From Buddleja alternifolia (Eukaryota > Streptophyta > Magnoliopsida > Lamiales > Scrophulariaceae), in NCBI GenBank assembly GCA_019426215.1, contig CM033399.1, positions 33,861,022 through 33,925,021 on the forward strand: a stretch of DNA of 64,000 nt. Direction: 5' to 3'. The position numbers and the translations under genes are program-made. Position 1 is the stretch's first letter; each line of letters starts with the position of its first letter. The notes beneath the pieces are model-generated. The model had not been told where the DNA came from. It ran no database searches and saw nothing but the letters and a program-made list of their open reading frames with translations. This document shows positions 37,813-50,283 of the stretch, in pieces.

Positions 37813-40800
37813 TCAGGAAAGCTCACCGTGCATGCTTCTGATAAAGTAATCAATCTCTGTGAAGCATATAGTTCTTTGTATCATGGGCAAAGGTTGTTGA
37901 AAGACGAAGAATGTAAAGTGCCGTCCATCAGGATGGTTTCTTGGTTTTGCAGTTTCAACCATCCTCATAAATCCATCTCTATCATAACATGGTTGAGCAT
38001 TCTGCCCAGCAACACTAAGCCCTCGGTCCCACGCTGAGTTAAGAACCTGCAGAATTTGAAAAGTAGAATCGAATTTTGCTATTATTGTTGATTAAAGTTA
38101 AAGTGTTATTCACCACCTCCAATGCCAGAAAATTGTGAAGGTTCAAATTTTCAAGTGAACTGTTACTATTTGGAGGGTGGTTTGGTAAATATGTGGATAC
38201 CATAAAGGTGACTGACCTGCCAACTCAGGCCTTCGGGATCTGATAGTGCCTCGTCGATTTCCTGATACGGAGTCTGCAATCCCAAGATGACGAATTTCAT
38301 TGTCACTGCATGCTTTTGCAGCACCTTGAACAGCAGGGAATAGCCATCCTGGTTAGATGGGTTATGGTATCCAGTTGTGAGCTCTGCAGCATGGCTTGTC
38401 GTCTTGTACCACCAGTAAACCGCTGGAATCTAGATCATAAAACTCTTAATATCCCCCAAAATATACAGACTAAAACCGGGGGTGGGAGGTAGGGTGCGTG
38501 TGGGTGGGTGGGGGCGGGGATCGCCTATAACAGGTCTTTACACCAAAAGTGAGGATCATGTCATGTCAGCACAAAGGGGAATTGGTGGGGTGGGAGGTAA
38601 CTGAGAAGGTGTTTGGAGAAGTACCTTAACAACTAACTGTATATCCTCAAACGCGAGATTTGCAAGGGAGAGAACGTTGTCAGCATGATCTATTAAGACT
38701 TGAGCATACCAATGTAGGAAGAAGCGTCCATAGTAGCTATCATAATCACCTCTTTCACTGAAGAATCCAGTTTCGTGTGGCTTAGAGTTATAATAGCCAG
38801 CATTGTCAGGACCCCTGCCCCAGAAGGAATGTCCACGAAGTTTTGCAGCTTTTCGAAGATTTTGCAACAAATATTTATCATAACACTGGAGAAAACATAA
38901 AGCCAAATGAAAAACTAGAAATAGCATGACCATGTTTCACAATAAAAGAATGGAATAGTGATACAAATTCATATTTCAGCCAACCAAACAGATACAATCC
39001 TATGAAAAAGATAACAGGCGTCAAACGTAATCCGACCATGTGAAACCCGACTCCTAATGTATTAGAATATCATTTTATTTTCTCCCCAAACAATGAGGAA
39101 GATATTCATTATTGCTGAATTTAACCACTCTCCCGAACTAAATGATAAGAAGTTACTGAGATTTACCAAATACCTGAAACTCACCAATACCAGGATATCT
39201 CCAACCCATTCTCTCTGAAAATGAAGGGTACTTTAGCTCCCCTGAAGCTCCTAGTCCAATTTCAACAGCAGAAATGAGATCTTCAGTGAATAAATCATCA
39301 AACTCAGTCCGGAAGCTTCTCATGAAATCAAAATAGACCTGCAATTACGGAAATATATGTGGATTATATTCAGGCTTAAACAAAAATTTTGATTGCGTTA
39401 ACACCAAGCTATAAAAGTGACTGTTCTAAAGGACATTTGCAGTATGATCATGCCAAAATCAGAGGGTGAATACTCAGAACTGATATGTAAAAGCAGAACT
39501 GGTGGATGGATATAAAAACAAAGAGGAAAGGTGAAAGATAAATCGCGGATCAAAGCTCTCTTAGGAAATACTTCAAAGAGGAAACCTTGCATACCAAGAA
39601 TAGGGTTCGATCTTAAATTGACCACCTTAGATAGACTTAATATGTTTGAACCAAACTGCACCTGATTTGTAATACGAATTGTCAACATTAAACATCAACA
39701 GGTAAGAAGAAACAAGCTACGGTCACCAAATATGGAGTGCAAAGCTCTAAATGGTTCAATCTAAGTGTCCACAGAGGCAAGAAACAGTTTGAATCACAAG
39801 ATAAAAAATTGATATTGGTACAACAAAGATTCCAGAAGCTTAAGATAAGACCAATTACTAGGGAAAAAGGTGAAAAGAATAATACGAGTTACCTCTATGC
39901 CAGTTCTTCCTCGTAGTACTCGTTCTTTGTCGATGCCCCATGAAAGACACTCTGTGTTTCTTCTTCCTTCACGATCTGTGAAGAATAGATCCTGATTGTT
40001 TTTTCCAATGTCCAAAACCCATTGGGGGAGGGATATGAATATGCCACCAGAATCATGTCCTCCATATTCATGAAAAGCCAATACCACCTTCAGGAAAAGG
40101 AGGATTGGAAATTATAGCCAAACAAAAGTTGGGAACAAAACCTTCTTTGAGTAAATCCTTAGGAAATTCCGTTAACAGAAAAAAGTTCTTTTTTTTCCAA
40201 AAAATGGAAACAATCGCTCATTGTCAGATCCACATGCACAAAAGATAATCACAAATGACATTCAAGTTGAAATATATTTTGATTCATTTGATATACTGTT
40301 GGTATTCAAGATCTGTAGCCTCTTAAGTAATCATGATGAGAGTTCTAGTTTGTAACAAACTGCACAAAATAGGGATAAAATAAATTGCAAGACTTGAAAT
40401 GCATATTACCTGCAATTTCATCCCAAACCCTCGGATAATGTTAAACATTTCCCTGTATCCTGCCCATTCATACTTCTTTGGAGTCCACCCTTCAACAATG
40501 CCCCACCAACAATCTACAACAACACCATCAACACGTAAAGACTTCAGATGCTGTAATTCCTCTTTAATACCTTCAGGATCCATCAACTGGCAGAAGTTGT
40601 TGATCAAGCCAGTCTGCCAGAATTAAAGGCATAGAAGATATTATTTTGCATATTAAGAACAAATCACTTGGGAACAAGAGAAGCGAAACAGCATAAGGAG
40701 ACATTTTATAATTAATGCTGCAAAAACAATTTGGAGGGAATGGAACACTTACAGCAAGCCTCACATAAACAGGGATATATGAGGCTCCAGAAAGCCCATT

Positions 40801-43800
40801 TTCAAGTTCCCTGCAGCGAACATCTTGCACAAGCTGCATGAATCGACCATGACGCAGAGGATTATTCATTATGTACAGAATCGAAGTATTTCGCTCCGCC
40901 AAACAACGCCTTGAAATTGAAATTCAACACCAAACAATTTAGGCAACAACGAAAAAGAATTAAAAACATGTAAACACGTCTTCATCATGTGCATAATACA
41001 TTAGACTTGAAGGCTCTCAGAATGCTGAAAATTTGTTCTTTTCTAGTACTTTCCTCAAAATTGGGATAGTAGTGAATATATGTGAAGAGGAAAGGATCTT
41101 TTCATGAATAGAGAGAGGGTTTATTATTTTCTTTGCAGCGATATATATTTGAAGGAAAAGGAAGCATAAAATTTCAGCTCTGGGTTTCTCTTATTGTGGT
41201 TGAGGCAATCAATGTCCTCTACGCCGCACATCAAACTATTTAGTATGCAGTAATCAGACATTATCAATTTGAATGAATACCACAGGTAAAGTATTTCAGT
41301 ATCTATACTTGTATCTTTTCAATATCTTTAGTTGAGTGAATCAGTATTGGAACGATTCCAATTTCGGGAGTTCTTTTGATGAATAAGGAGGTACATTTAA
41401 TCAAATTCCCTACAGAGAGTAAAATTACATTTCCAGCACATTATCAAGAAGAAAATATTCACCTGCCCTGCCTCCAAGCGTTCAGGGGAGTTGATGGCAC
41501 TGGCACTTGAATACTTATCAAGCTTTGGATCCCTCTCTGCAACAACAGAGTCAAGAGAAGCTGGTGATAAACTCTCGTCAATTCTGAGAGCTGAAGGCTG
41601 ACAGTCAACTGATGGTCTCATGGAGCAATTCTTTAAAGAACCAGAATATAGTGGGCTTTCGACTGACAGAACTGGATTTGCCCCCTGCTCAAATTCGCAG
41701 CAATTAGCGAGAAACACAGTTAGGTCTTACCATGATGGTAATACCGTAATATAAAGATGATACTGGGACAAGACGACAAGTTATGTACTAATATAATATG
41801 ACATCTATAATAGGAGTTGAATTATTAGATATTGTCATTAAACGAATTCGGTCATACTTTTTTAACTGTCCCCAAAACTGGTCAAAATCACAAGGTCGTT
41901 AAGAAGTCAAATTCCTCAACAATCAAAATTCGGAGAAATCACACAAGAATTTAACAGCAAACCGGTTACTCTAGTTATATTAAACACTAGCTGAAGAATA
42001 ATATCATCCACAGAAATCATAAAATATAGCTCACACACAAACACCACGACATGTAAAATACTGTGAGATCATCTTAACACATGTGCAAATTTATTTGTAA
42101 AATGACAGAAGATATAAGTAGAATACAATGCGTGTTCGACATGTATTTAAACAGTTGAACCCTCCAAATTCTCTGGAACAGTCTCTAGTGCTTTATCAGA
42201 TATATCCCATTTATGTAAGAACAGTTTTATATTCCATCAAACTTATCGGGTGCTTATGACTCTTCCCATATGGTGAAGATAAACACCAATACACCACTAG
42301 AACATCTAAAGCAAACAGGTAAACAAAAGGAATTACTACTCCTGCTGCCCCACAGAGAGTGCAACATTTCTTGGCTTAATTTATTGAAAAAAATTGCTAG
42401 AATTAATAAATTTTAAGGAAAATTACTAAAAACCTCCTAAAATAAATTTTTGTATCCAAAAAACCCATGAAAATATTTTTCAATCTCCAAAACCCATTCC
42501 ACCAACTTTTCTTTCCAAAAACCTCAACATTTAGGGTTAATAAATTTATGGACTTAATCGTCCTTCCAGACTAAAAATTAATCAATTATAGTTACGTACA
42601 GAAATTTATTTATTTATTTATTTAGAACTTTATATTGATAATCGATACTAATTATGATTTTATCATAAATTTTCAGAATTTTTAATAATTTTAAAAAGGT
42701 ACGTTTAGATAATTACCATACTAAAATAAAAAATAAATTACATAAAAATATTTAATATTTAAAATAAAATTTGTATTATATGATTTATCAATTAAAAAAT
42801 TTTAAAATAAAAAAAATCAATTAATCAATTCTTAACTTTATAAATGAAAGGTAATTTAGTCCAAAAGTTTGTTAATCCTAACTTTTGACCTTCTTTAGAG
42901 TGAAAAGTTTGTAGAATGGGTTTTTGGAGATGGAAAAATATTTTCTCTAAAAAAGTTTGTAGAATGGGTTTTGGAGATTGAAAAATATTTTCATGGGTTT
43001 TTTGGATATAGCAATTTATTTTAGGAGGCTTTTTGTAATATTTCCTAAATTTTATCACAAACCTTTTTTCCTTGTTACACCTCTTAACCGCATGACTAAT
43101 GATCTAGTAATGCCCCACTCAAATCAATGATTTACATATCCTAACATCTCAAAGAAACATCTATTAATGGATTGAACCAAAAAGGACAACTAGTTCAGTA
43201 TAAATGACCCTCACAATCCACATTCTATGTGAGGCCCCCAGTTTTGGCATCCCACATAGAAAAAATGTGGGATGTTTGAATAGTATATAAAGTGAGCCAA
43301 AGAATTCAAGTGTAACAATGGATAACAATGGATATCCATTTTGGGCCGTGATTCAACTACCCAGCTCAAGGTTATGCTCAGTGGGTTCGGAGACACGCTT
43401 CGCGTCCAACGGGCTCGTGAGCCCGGGGCGTGACATTCGATCACTTTAGTTTTAACAAAACAAGAATCACAACATTTTTTCTTGTAGAACTCTTTACCAG
43501 ATAACTAGTGATCTCGTACTGCCCCACTCAAAAAAAAATAAAATGATTTCCATATCTTAACATCTCAGAGAAACTTCTATTCACAGATTGAACCAAAAAG
43601 CCCAACTGGTTCAGTATCCGTGACCCTCACCATCCACATATGATCTTTTCATTTTTGACGAAAATAAGATAACAAAATAAGAAGTTTCCAACAATCACCA
43701 AAAACCACCACAACAAAGATTCAAAGACAAAATTAACGTCCTCTTTTCAAATCATAACTCCCTGGGAAGATATCATATTTTGTGTAATAGAAACCTACCA

Positions 43801-44678
43801 CAAAGACATCTACATTGTTGCGAGGACGCCAAAATCTACAGTGATAATCATTCAAGAATATAAACTAATACTCCACAACTACAAAGTACAGTAAGTAAAC
43901 AAAAAAACCTCATTCAACTACCAAGGTCTCTATCTAATGGGTAATTAATTCTATGTCAAACTAAGTCCAATAGTCCGAGTGTGAATTCTGTATCTTTCTC
44001 GAACACACACAATACACCTTCCTGTTTGAGGTATAGACAATAGAACCATTAGACTCGATCTAATATAGATTTTCCCCTATCTAATAAACACCCAACTTCC
44101 AACGTTAACCAGAATGAAACTAAAATCCAAATACCAAAATCTAAAGAAGAAAACGATAAAACTAGTACAAAAAAATGCACCTTCTATCAAAACTCCAACA
44201 AACAACTCACCATATTAGCAACATTATTGTCACTTTGTTGAACGGAATTGAAATGAGCTATCGGAGGCTGCGGTTGCGATGGAGCGGCGGAAGATTGTCT
44301 GTAGGTGGTGCCGTCGGTTTCCACCGTCCATCCAGCTTCACGAGCTAGGGCGGCGATGACGTCATTCATGTCGGCCCTAGCTGGCAGCGGAAAGTTGCCG
44401 TACTGACGGAGACCGGCGAGCATTCGGCTGGTGATGGCTCTACGGTGTCGTTCTCGAAGCTTCGTGCGTTCCTTTTCCTTTTCCCTCTCTTTCCTGCTTT
44501 TGGTCGGAGTAGTGGTGGTGTTGTTGGAGATTGTGGCGGCAAATCCGCGGGGGCGGCGCTGGGGTTGGGGTTGGTAAGGGGATGTGGCGGATGGTGGCGG
44601 CGGCGGTGGTTGGGGATCGAGATCTTGAGTGTTGGCGGCGGAGAAGCGGTGGTTCATGGCGTTGGTGTTGGAGTTCAT
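37813..44678 (-). CDS. BAM8: BZR1-domain beta-amylase (BAM7/BAM8 class), second catalytic Glu missing
   Basis: BAM7/BAM8 proteins are nuclear transcription factors that fuse a BZR1/BES1 DNA-binding domain to a beta-amylase-like domain and act in growth and brassinosteroid-related expression. Exons (minus): 44678-44211, 41684-41463, 40833-40753, 40613-40410, 40087-39893, 39338-39174, 38885-38625, 38429-38217 and 38046-37813; all are GT-AG and the frame closes at 680 aa. The BZR1 domain (about residues 42-137) has [39 protein letters not shown] and REAGWTVE. The glucosidase core has [13 protein letters not shown] and the first catalytic Glu (E424, [10 protein letters not shown]), but the second (in the CLEM motif of soybean enzyme) aligns with G582 in KFVILGLQ, and the HQCGGN loop reads HEYGGH. 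So it is probably a weak or dead hydrolase, typical of regulatory BAMs. BAM8 rather than BAM7 is from memory of orthologues and not certain. Confidence 0.93.
42416..43046. mobile_element. MITE with about 90-bp inverted termini in BAM8 intron 1
   Basis: The left end reads aggaaaattactaaaaacct and the right end in reverse complement reads aggaaatattacaaaaagcc, followed by closely matching inner sequence (ctcctaaaataaattt, aaaacccatgaaaatat, tctccaaaacccattc). The flanks aaatttta at 42408-42415 and 43047-43054 match perfectly, an 8-bp duplication. It is non-coding. Confidence 0.85.
43085..43655. repeat. Direct duplication of about 150 bp flanking a TRIM-like LTR, BAM8 intron 1
   Basis: Segment 43085-43227 (gactaatgatctagtaatgc ... 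catatcctaacatctca ... gaccctcacaatccacat) recurs at 43493-43655 (aactagtgatctcgtactgc ... catatcttaacatctcag ... gaccctcaccatccacat) with scattered differences. The 208-bp LTR-like insert lies between the two copies. Confidence 0.8.
43228..43435. mobile_element. Small solo LTR (TRIM-like)
   Basis: The sequence begins tgtgaggcccccagttttgg and ends gccc gggg cgtgaca, a TG...CA boundary. The flanks ttcta (43223-43227) and ttcga (43436-43440) fit a 5-bp target duplication with one change. A TATA-like tatataaag occurs near 43284 and an inverted atcccacat / atgtgggat pair near the left end. Length and layout match terminal-repeat retrotransposons in miniature. Confidence 0.7.
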
Positions 44679-44827
44679 TTCTGCTGCATCTCTCTGCTCT
44701 TTCCCTCTGACTCTCTCTCCTCACACAAACACACACACAAGAACAACTATTTTTTTCTTTTTACATTTTCTATTTTAGCTTTTTGGTTGAAATTGTTTTG
44801 AATTATTATTAAGTTTCAAAATTTATG
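44679..44827 (-). promoter_or_regulatory. Residual 5' leader and proximal promoter of BAM8
   Basis: About 150 bp remain between the start codon and the LINE poly(T) tract. The part nearest the gene is CT/CA-rich (gagtcagaggg, gtgtgtgtgtttgtgtgagg on the minus strand), as in a 5' leader. Everything further upstream to 56.88 kb is inserted retroelement DNA. Confidence 0.6.
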
Positions 44828-44873
44828 TTTTTTTTGGGTGGTACAACAAAAGAATAGAAAAACAAAACGATAA

Positions 44874-47800
44874 TTAAACTACACTACACTCCGAACAGTG
44901 GAAGCCCTTCATGTCTTCTTTCAAAACTTCTAACATGCCAACATGGGCTTCATCCCAAATCTTGCTCTTATTCTCCCAGTAATGTCCAAGTTTAGCCAAA
45001 AAATCAGCTCCATAATTTTCTTCCCTTAATATATGCTTAAATTCCACTCGCCACGGGCTTCTCAACAACCGACGACAATCTTCAATGATCGCACCAAGAG
45101 GGTGCCTGTCCGTTTCTCCATGATCAATCCATTTCCAAACAATTTCCGAATCAACTTTGATCTTCAAGTTCCTAACGCTCCTTTCCCAAGCCAATTTGAG
45201 CCCTTCACGTAATCCAAGCAATTCCGCAGTATTGAAGGATACATCTCCGAGTTTAATGGAAAATCCCGTTACCCATTCTCCTTTCTCATCTCTGATAATT
45301 CCTCCTGATCTTTTCTCTACAAGAAAACTTCCATCCGTGTTTAGCTTAAGCCAAAGGGGAGGTGGTGGGTGCCATTGCAGATTCGAACGTAAGGTTCTAG
45401 ATTTCTTGACGTATCCAAAAGCCATGATAAGGTCCAGGGCCAATGACTTGATGACGAAGGCAATTTTCAGAAGGCATTCCGGTTTATTACGAAATATGAA
45501 GTTGTTTCGTGATAACCAAATACACCAAATGATGGCAAGAAAAAATAAATCCCAATTGCAATTTGGGACAATTATGTTATGAAATTTAGCACTGACCATT
45601 TTCCTAAGCCAATCCTCATCATTAAAAGAACGAAACATTTGGAATTCAGAAGGAACAATAACATGCTCCCAAACACTCTTTGACTTTGGACAACTTATAA
45701 GGTTATGGAACACATCTTCACGATTTAAGTTACACCGAGTGCAAATATCCGAAACGGCAAACTTTCCATCATATCTAAGTGAGTCTGTGAGGAGTTTGTC
45801 ATGAAGATAAAGCCAAAAGAAATATTAATTTAGTTCATTAGGGCTTTTACTTTTTCAAATCCAATTCCAATTTTTTGCTCTTGAGATCTCATCCGGATTG
45901 TGTGAATTGATAGTTTGGTAGGCTGATTTGCAAGAAAAAATGTCGGACGGGTTACCATTCCAGATTATTTTATCTTCGGCGTTCCTATCTAAAGGTATAG
46001 GGATGTTCAGAATGTGATTCTTCACCTCAAGGGGAATCTCCGTTTTGATAATGTTTAAATCTCAATGGTCCTCTTCGTTGATCAAGCCCGATACATTGAG
46101 ATGGATATCTCCAGTCTCAATTTCTGTATTGACAAGGTCACAAAGAGGTTTGACATCTATCCATTTATCGAACCAAAAGGAAATACTAGAACCTTTACCA
46201 ATTCTTCATAACATATTATCACTAACTGCTTTGGTACTTCTAAGAATACCCTTCCAAAGACTCGATGAAGCCATTTTACTCTCATTTTCAAGAAAGGGAA
46301 CATTTGGTTTGAGATATTTCTTCCTGAAAATTTTTCCCACGGTGTGTCCACCTTATTTAATACCCTCCAACCCGTTTTGGCAAGCATTGTCATATTCGCC
46401 TTACGGGTCTCTCTAATGCCTAACCCCCCTTGACTTTTACTTTTGATAACTCTATCCCAACCCACTAAATGAACTTTCTTAGTAGATTCATTTGAGCCCC
46501 AAAGAAAAGTCCTATTGAGTTTGTCCAATTGGTTGCAAATCTTAGTTGGGATCCAACAAGAATGCATGGTATAGGTAGGAATCACAGTTGTGACTGATTG
46601 AATAAGAGTTACTCTAGCCGCAAGGTTGAGGTTTTTAGCTTTCCAACTAGAAAGACGGTGTTGAACTTTCTCGACTAGGTCTCGAAAATTATCACTAGAA
46701 TTTCTAGAATGGAGGACGTTGACACCAAGGTACTTCCCTAACCGATTGGTAGGGCCAATTTGAAGAATTTCAGTCATGTCCCGCTTTATGTCACGGAGTG
46801 TTTTAGGTGCAAAAAAAAACTTTGGATTTAGAGAGATTAATCTTAAGACCCGATGCTTTGCAAAACTTATCAAGAGTGGTCTTTATAGTCAAGGCACTTT
46901 TTGGGGTGTTCTTAGCCGTAATGATAATGTCATTTGCAAAGAACATGTGGAAGAAACTCGGTCCACTACGTCCAATGACAATAGGGTCCCAATTTCCATG
47001 ATGAACCTCTTCATCAATCATGTACGAAAGACGTTCCATACAAAGAACAAAGAGATAAGAAGACAACGGGTCTCCTTGACGAAGACCACATCGATGATGA
47101 ATCGGTTCAAGAGGTTCCCCATTCCAAAGGATACTAAACTGCGCCGTTTCAACACAATTCATGACAAGGTTAACCAAATGGATTGGGAAGTTGAAGAAAC
47201 CAAGAGTTTGACGGAGGAAGGCCCAATTAATACGATCATAAGCTTTTTCAAGGTCAAGTTTAATGATGATATTACCTCTTTTACTTTGAGAAGTTGAGAG
47301 GGAATGGGCAATCCCTTGAAGAACAAGAATATTGTCATGGGTACTTCGTCCCGGGATGAAACTCGATTGGTTAGGACTAATAAGGTTATTCATGAATTTT
47401 TTTAGTCTAAGCACAATCATTTTAGTCACCATTTTGAAAAGCACATTGCAAAGCGCAATGGGTCTAAACTGAGTAATATTTTCCGGTTGGTCCATTTTTG
47501 GAATAAGAGAAATGAAGGCATGTCCAAGAGGAGGAGGGACTACCCCTTTAGTGAAAATTTCACCGATTAACTCAGTGACATTTTTCAAAACTTTTGATAG
47601 AAAAATGCATAACAACCATCAGGACCGGGAGCTTTATACGGACTCATACTCATGATTACTCGGTGGATTTCAGTGTTACTTACTTTTTTGTTAAGCACAT
47701 TAATAGCTTCTTGATCCAGGGACCTTTGAAGGCTACTAATCGGTAACGATAAAGGCTCTGAATTCCTATTAATTGAAAAAACCGACTCGGAGTGACTTTT

Positions 47801-48977
47801 GACATGAGCCTTAAGAGACTCACTGTTCGCATTCCGAACACCCTCAACCTTAAGAGCTAGGATTTTGTTACGGCGTCAACGACAAATTGTTGAAAGATGA
47901 ATTTTTTTTTAATTCTGATCTCCAAATTGAAGCCAATTAACTCTCGATTTTTGAAACCAATGCATTTCCTCTTGTTTAAGAATTAAATTGTAAGCTTCAA
48001 TTAACTCATTTTTAAGATTAATCAAGGCTAGACTATCAACAACAAAAAGTTTTTTTTGAATACCCTCAATCCTAGAAAGAAGCCATTTTTTATTTGCAAA
48101 GATGTTTCCAATTTTTTTTTATTCCATTCCCTCATAATCTTTGGCAAAGAGTCAAGAGCTTCAAGAGTGTTATTACTAGAAGACCAAACATTAGACACAA
48201 GAGATTCACAATAGGGGTGGGTGGTCCAAGCTAATTCAAAACGGAAAGGTTTAGATTTAGGGATACCAGAAATACCATGACAACAAACCATTATGGGGTG
48301 GTGGTCAGAATGTAAATGCGGGAGGTGCGCAACGATGCCTTCTGGAAATTGCAAGCGCCATTCCTTATTACCTAGAGCCCCTATCGAGTCGTTCATGGAC
48401 GTCAATCTTTCCAGCCCTAGTTCGAATCCATGTGTATCTCGGTTTGGAAAAACCCAAATCCATTAAGTTACAATCATTAATATCTTCCAAAAAACGCATG
48501 CAACGGCTCCAATTAGCCATTGTTCCCCCTTTCTTCTCTTGAATACAAGAAATATCATTAAAGTCCCCAAGAACTAGCCACGGCCGATTATTGGAGAAAA
48601 TAAATTCCTTAAGCCACATCCAAAGCTCCTCCTCACTACGCCTGTTTGGTTGGGGCGTAAATTCCCGAACAAATCCAACCATCTTCAAACGGGGGGCCAA
48701 TTCGAGCATTGATGGCTTGAGAATTTACCCCCATAATTTGAACATTGATCTTACTAGAGTCCCAAAGCATCCAAATACCTCATTCTCTCCCAATCGTGGG
48801 AGCTCTACAAACCCCGGAGAAACCCAAGTTCATTGAAATTTGACTTGCCCTCTCCTCCGAAACCTTAGTCTCTAAAAGAAAAATAATATCCGGTTGATGA
48901 TCTCGAACCATAGATTTTAAATGGAGCTTGAAGTCACGTCCACCGGCTCCACGACAATTCCAACTAATGATCTTCAT
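44874..48977 (-). pseudogene. LINE ORF2: endonuclease, reverse transcriptase, zf-RVT, RNase H; broken
   Basis: It opens MKIISWNCRGAGG (48977). The endonuclease spans about 48977-48030 with WLVLGDFNDI near 48570. The reverse transcriptase lies mainly at 47615-46803, with ISLIPKMD, FRPIALCN, SSFIPGRSTHDN, KLDLEKAYDRINW and CGLRQGDPLS. The catalytic FADD box reads FAND (46929-46940), so the second Asp pair is spoiled. The thumb and zf-RVT region continues over 46873-45720. RNase H lies at 45713-44874 with NTDGS, NTAELLGL, KVDSE and GADFLAKLG, all acidic residues present. At least three frameshifts or stops split the ORF. Confidence 0.87.
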
Positions 48978-49515
48978 ATGCAAAATTTTAAGATGTGAGA
49001 TATTAATGGGACAGTCAATCGGACTTCCCCTCATATCCCAAAGAATTTGGTTCGTCAAAACGTGTGTCAATTGACATTGCCTCTCTCTCTCGTCTAAACT
49101 CAACAACGCTGTCATCTTGCAGTCCATGTAATCCTGAGCTTCTCTTGGAGTGTACTTCATTGTCATTATTACTTGCCAAAACATTGGATTTATTGATAGA
49201 GTTCTCACGAAATGAAATCTCATGTCAAATTCGACCATGGCCTCCGGATTCCTCATCTCTTCCTCGATCAGGAGGTAACCCATCCCCGATTGGGTTACAT
49301 GAATTGGGTAGGGGTTCATGGTAAACAGGGGTGAGGAGAGGGTACTGTTTAATGGGGTTAAGATACTAGTTGGGGCCGAAAGAACCTTATCTACCGACGG
49401 TTGGAACTCATTGAACCATTTCCGAACAATTAGATAATGGTTAGCGACCACCAAGGGCCTCTGACCAGAATATTGTCCGCGGTCTTCTTATCACTAAGTT
49501 TCAGGATGAAACAAC

Positions 49516-50283
49516 TGTTGGTTAAAAATGAATAATCTGACTGTGATAAAATGGATATGCAAAATCTGAATCGAGACGAGAGTTGGACTCTCTATCCTTA
49601 ACACAATATTGCATCGCTATAGCCTTGCTATTGGTGGTACGGGTTCCTGTAATTTGTGTCCCAAGATACAACGATTTTTCTCGGGATTGAACCACTTCAA
49701 AACTGAGACTCACGAACGAAACCCTGTTTCGAACTCTCAATAACAAAATGATTCAATTCTCGAATTTGTTATTCTCAGAATAACTAACTCCAAAGAAAGA
49801 ACCAAACATGAAGAGGAATTGTAAATTCTCTCTTAAGAAAAAAGATCACCCAAAGGGGTGTTTTTATAGGTGTTAAGAGGGGCATAAGTGTCATTAAACT
49901 CACTTTAATGACTCACATGTGATGTGATCAATGAATCGCATGTGATGTCATTAATGACTCATATAAAAGTCATTAACGACTCACATAAAAAGGCCAAACG
50001 ATTTTGACCGTCATAAAAATGACCAATCACATGTGTGTTAAAAATACAGCTCGTACGATCGTGGCCATCGATCGTAATGGGTAGTATCTTTAATTCCTCA
50101 TCTTTTTACACGGTTGAATCAGAAGAAATTCACGGTAAATCCACAGATTTCAAACCACAACTTCAGCATTTAATTTCTCATTCGTTCTAACTCGGATTAG
50201 AGAAATTCGAAATGCACACGTGTTATTCGAATTTGTTACCGTAAGTACGTCACACGTACTTTATTTACATTCGATTTTCAACA
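49516..50283 (-). repeat. 3' LTR of the Copia-like element
   Basis: 768 bp, equal in length to its partner at 55111-55878, with which it agrees base for base except about 20 substitutions. Confidence 0.93.

Noticed and set aside
44445..44801. 118-aa open frame opposite BAM8 exon 1
   Set aside because: It is Gly/Val-rich and is the antisense shadow of a Pro/Gln/Arg-rich coding exon with a clear BZR1 domain.
46776..47297. 173-aa + strand open frame
   Set aside because: Antisense shadow of the LINE reverse transcriptase; no domain is recognisable.
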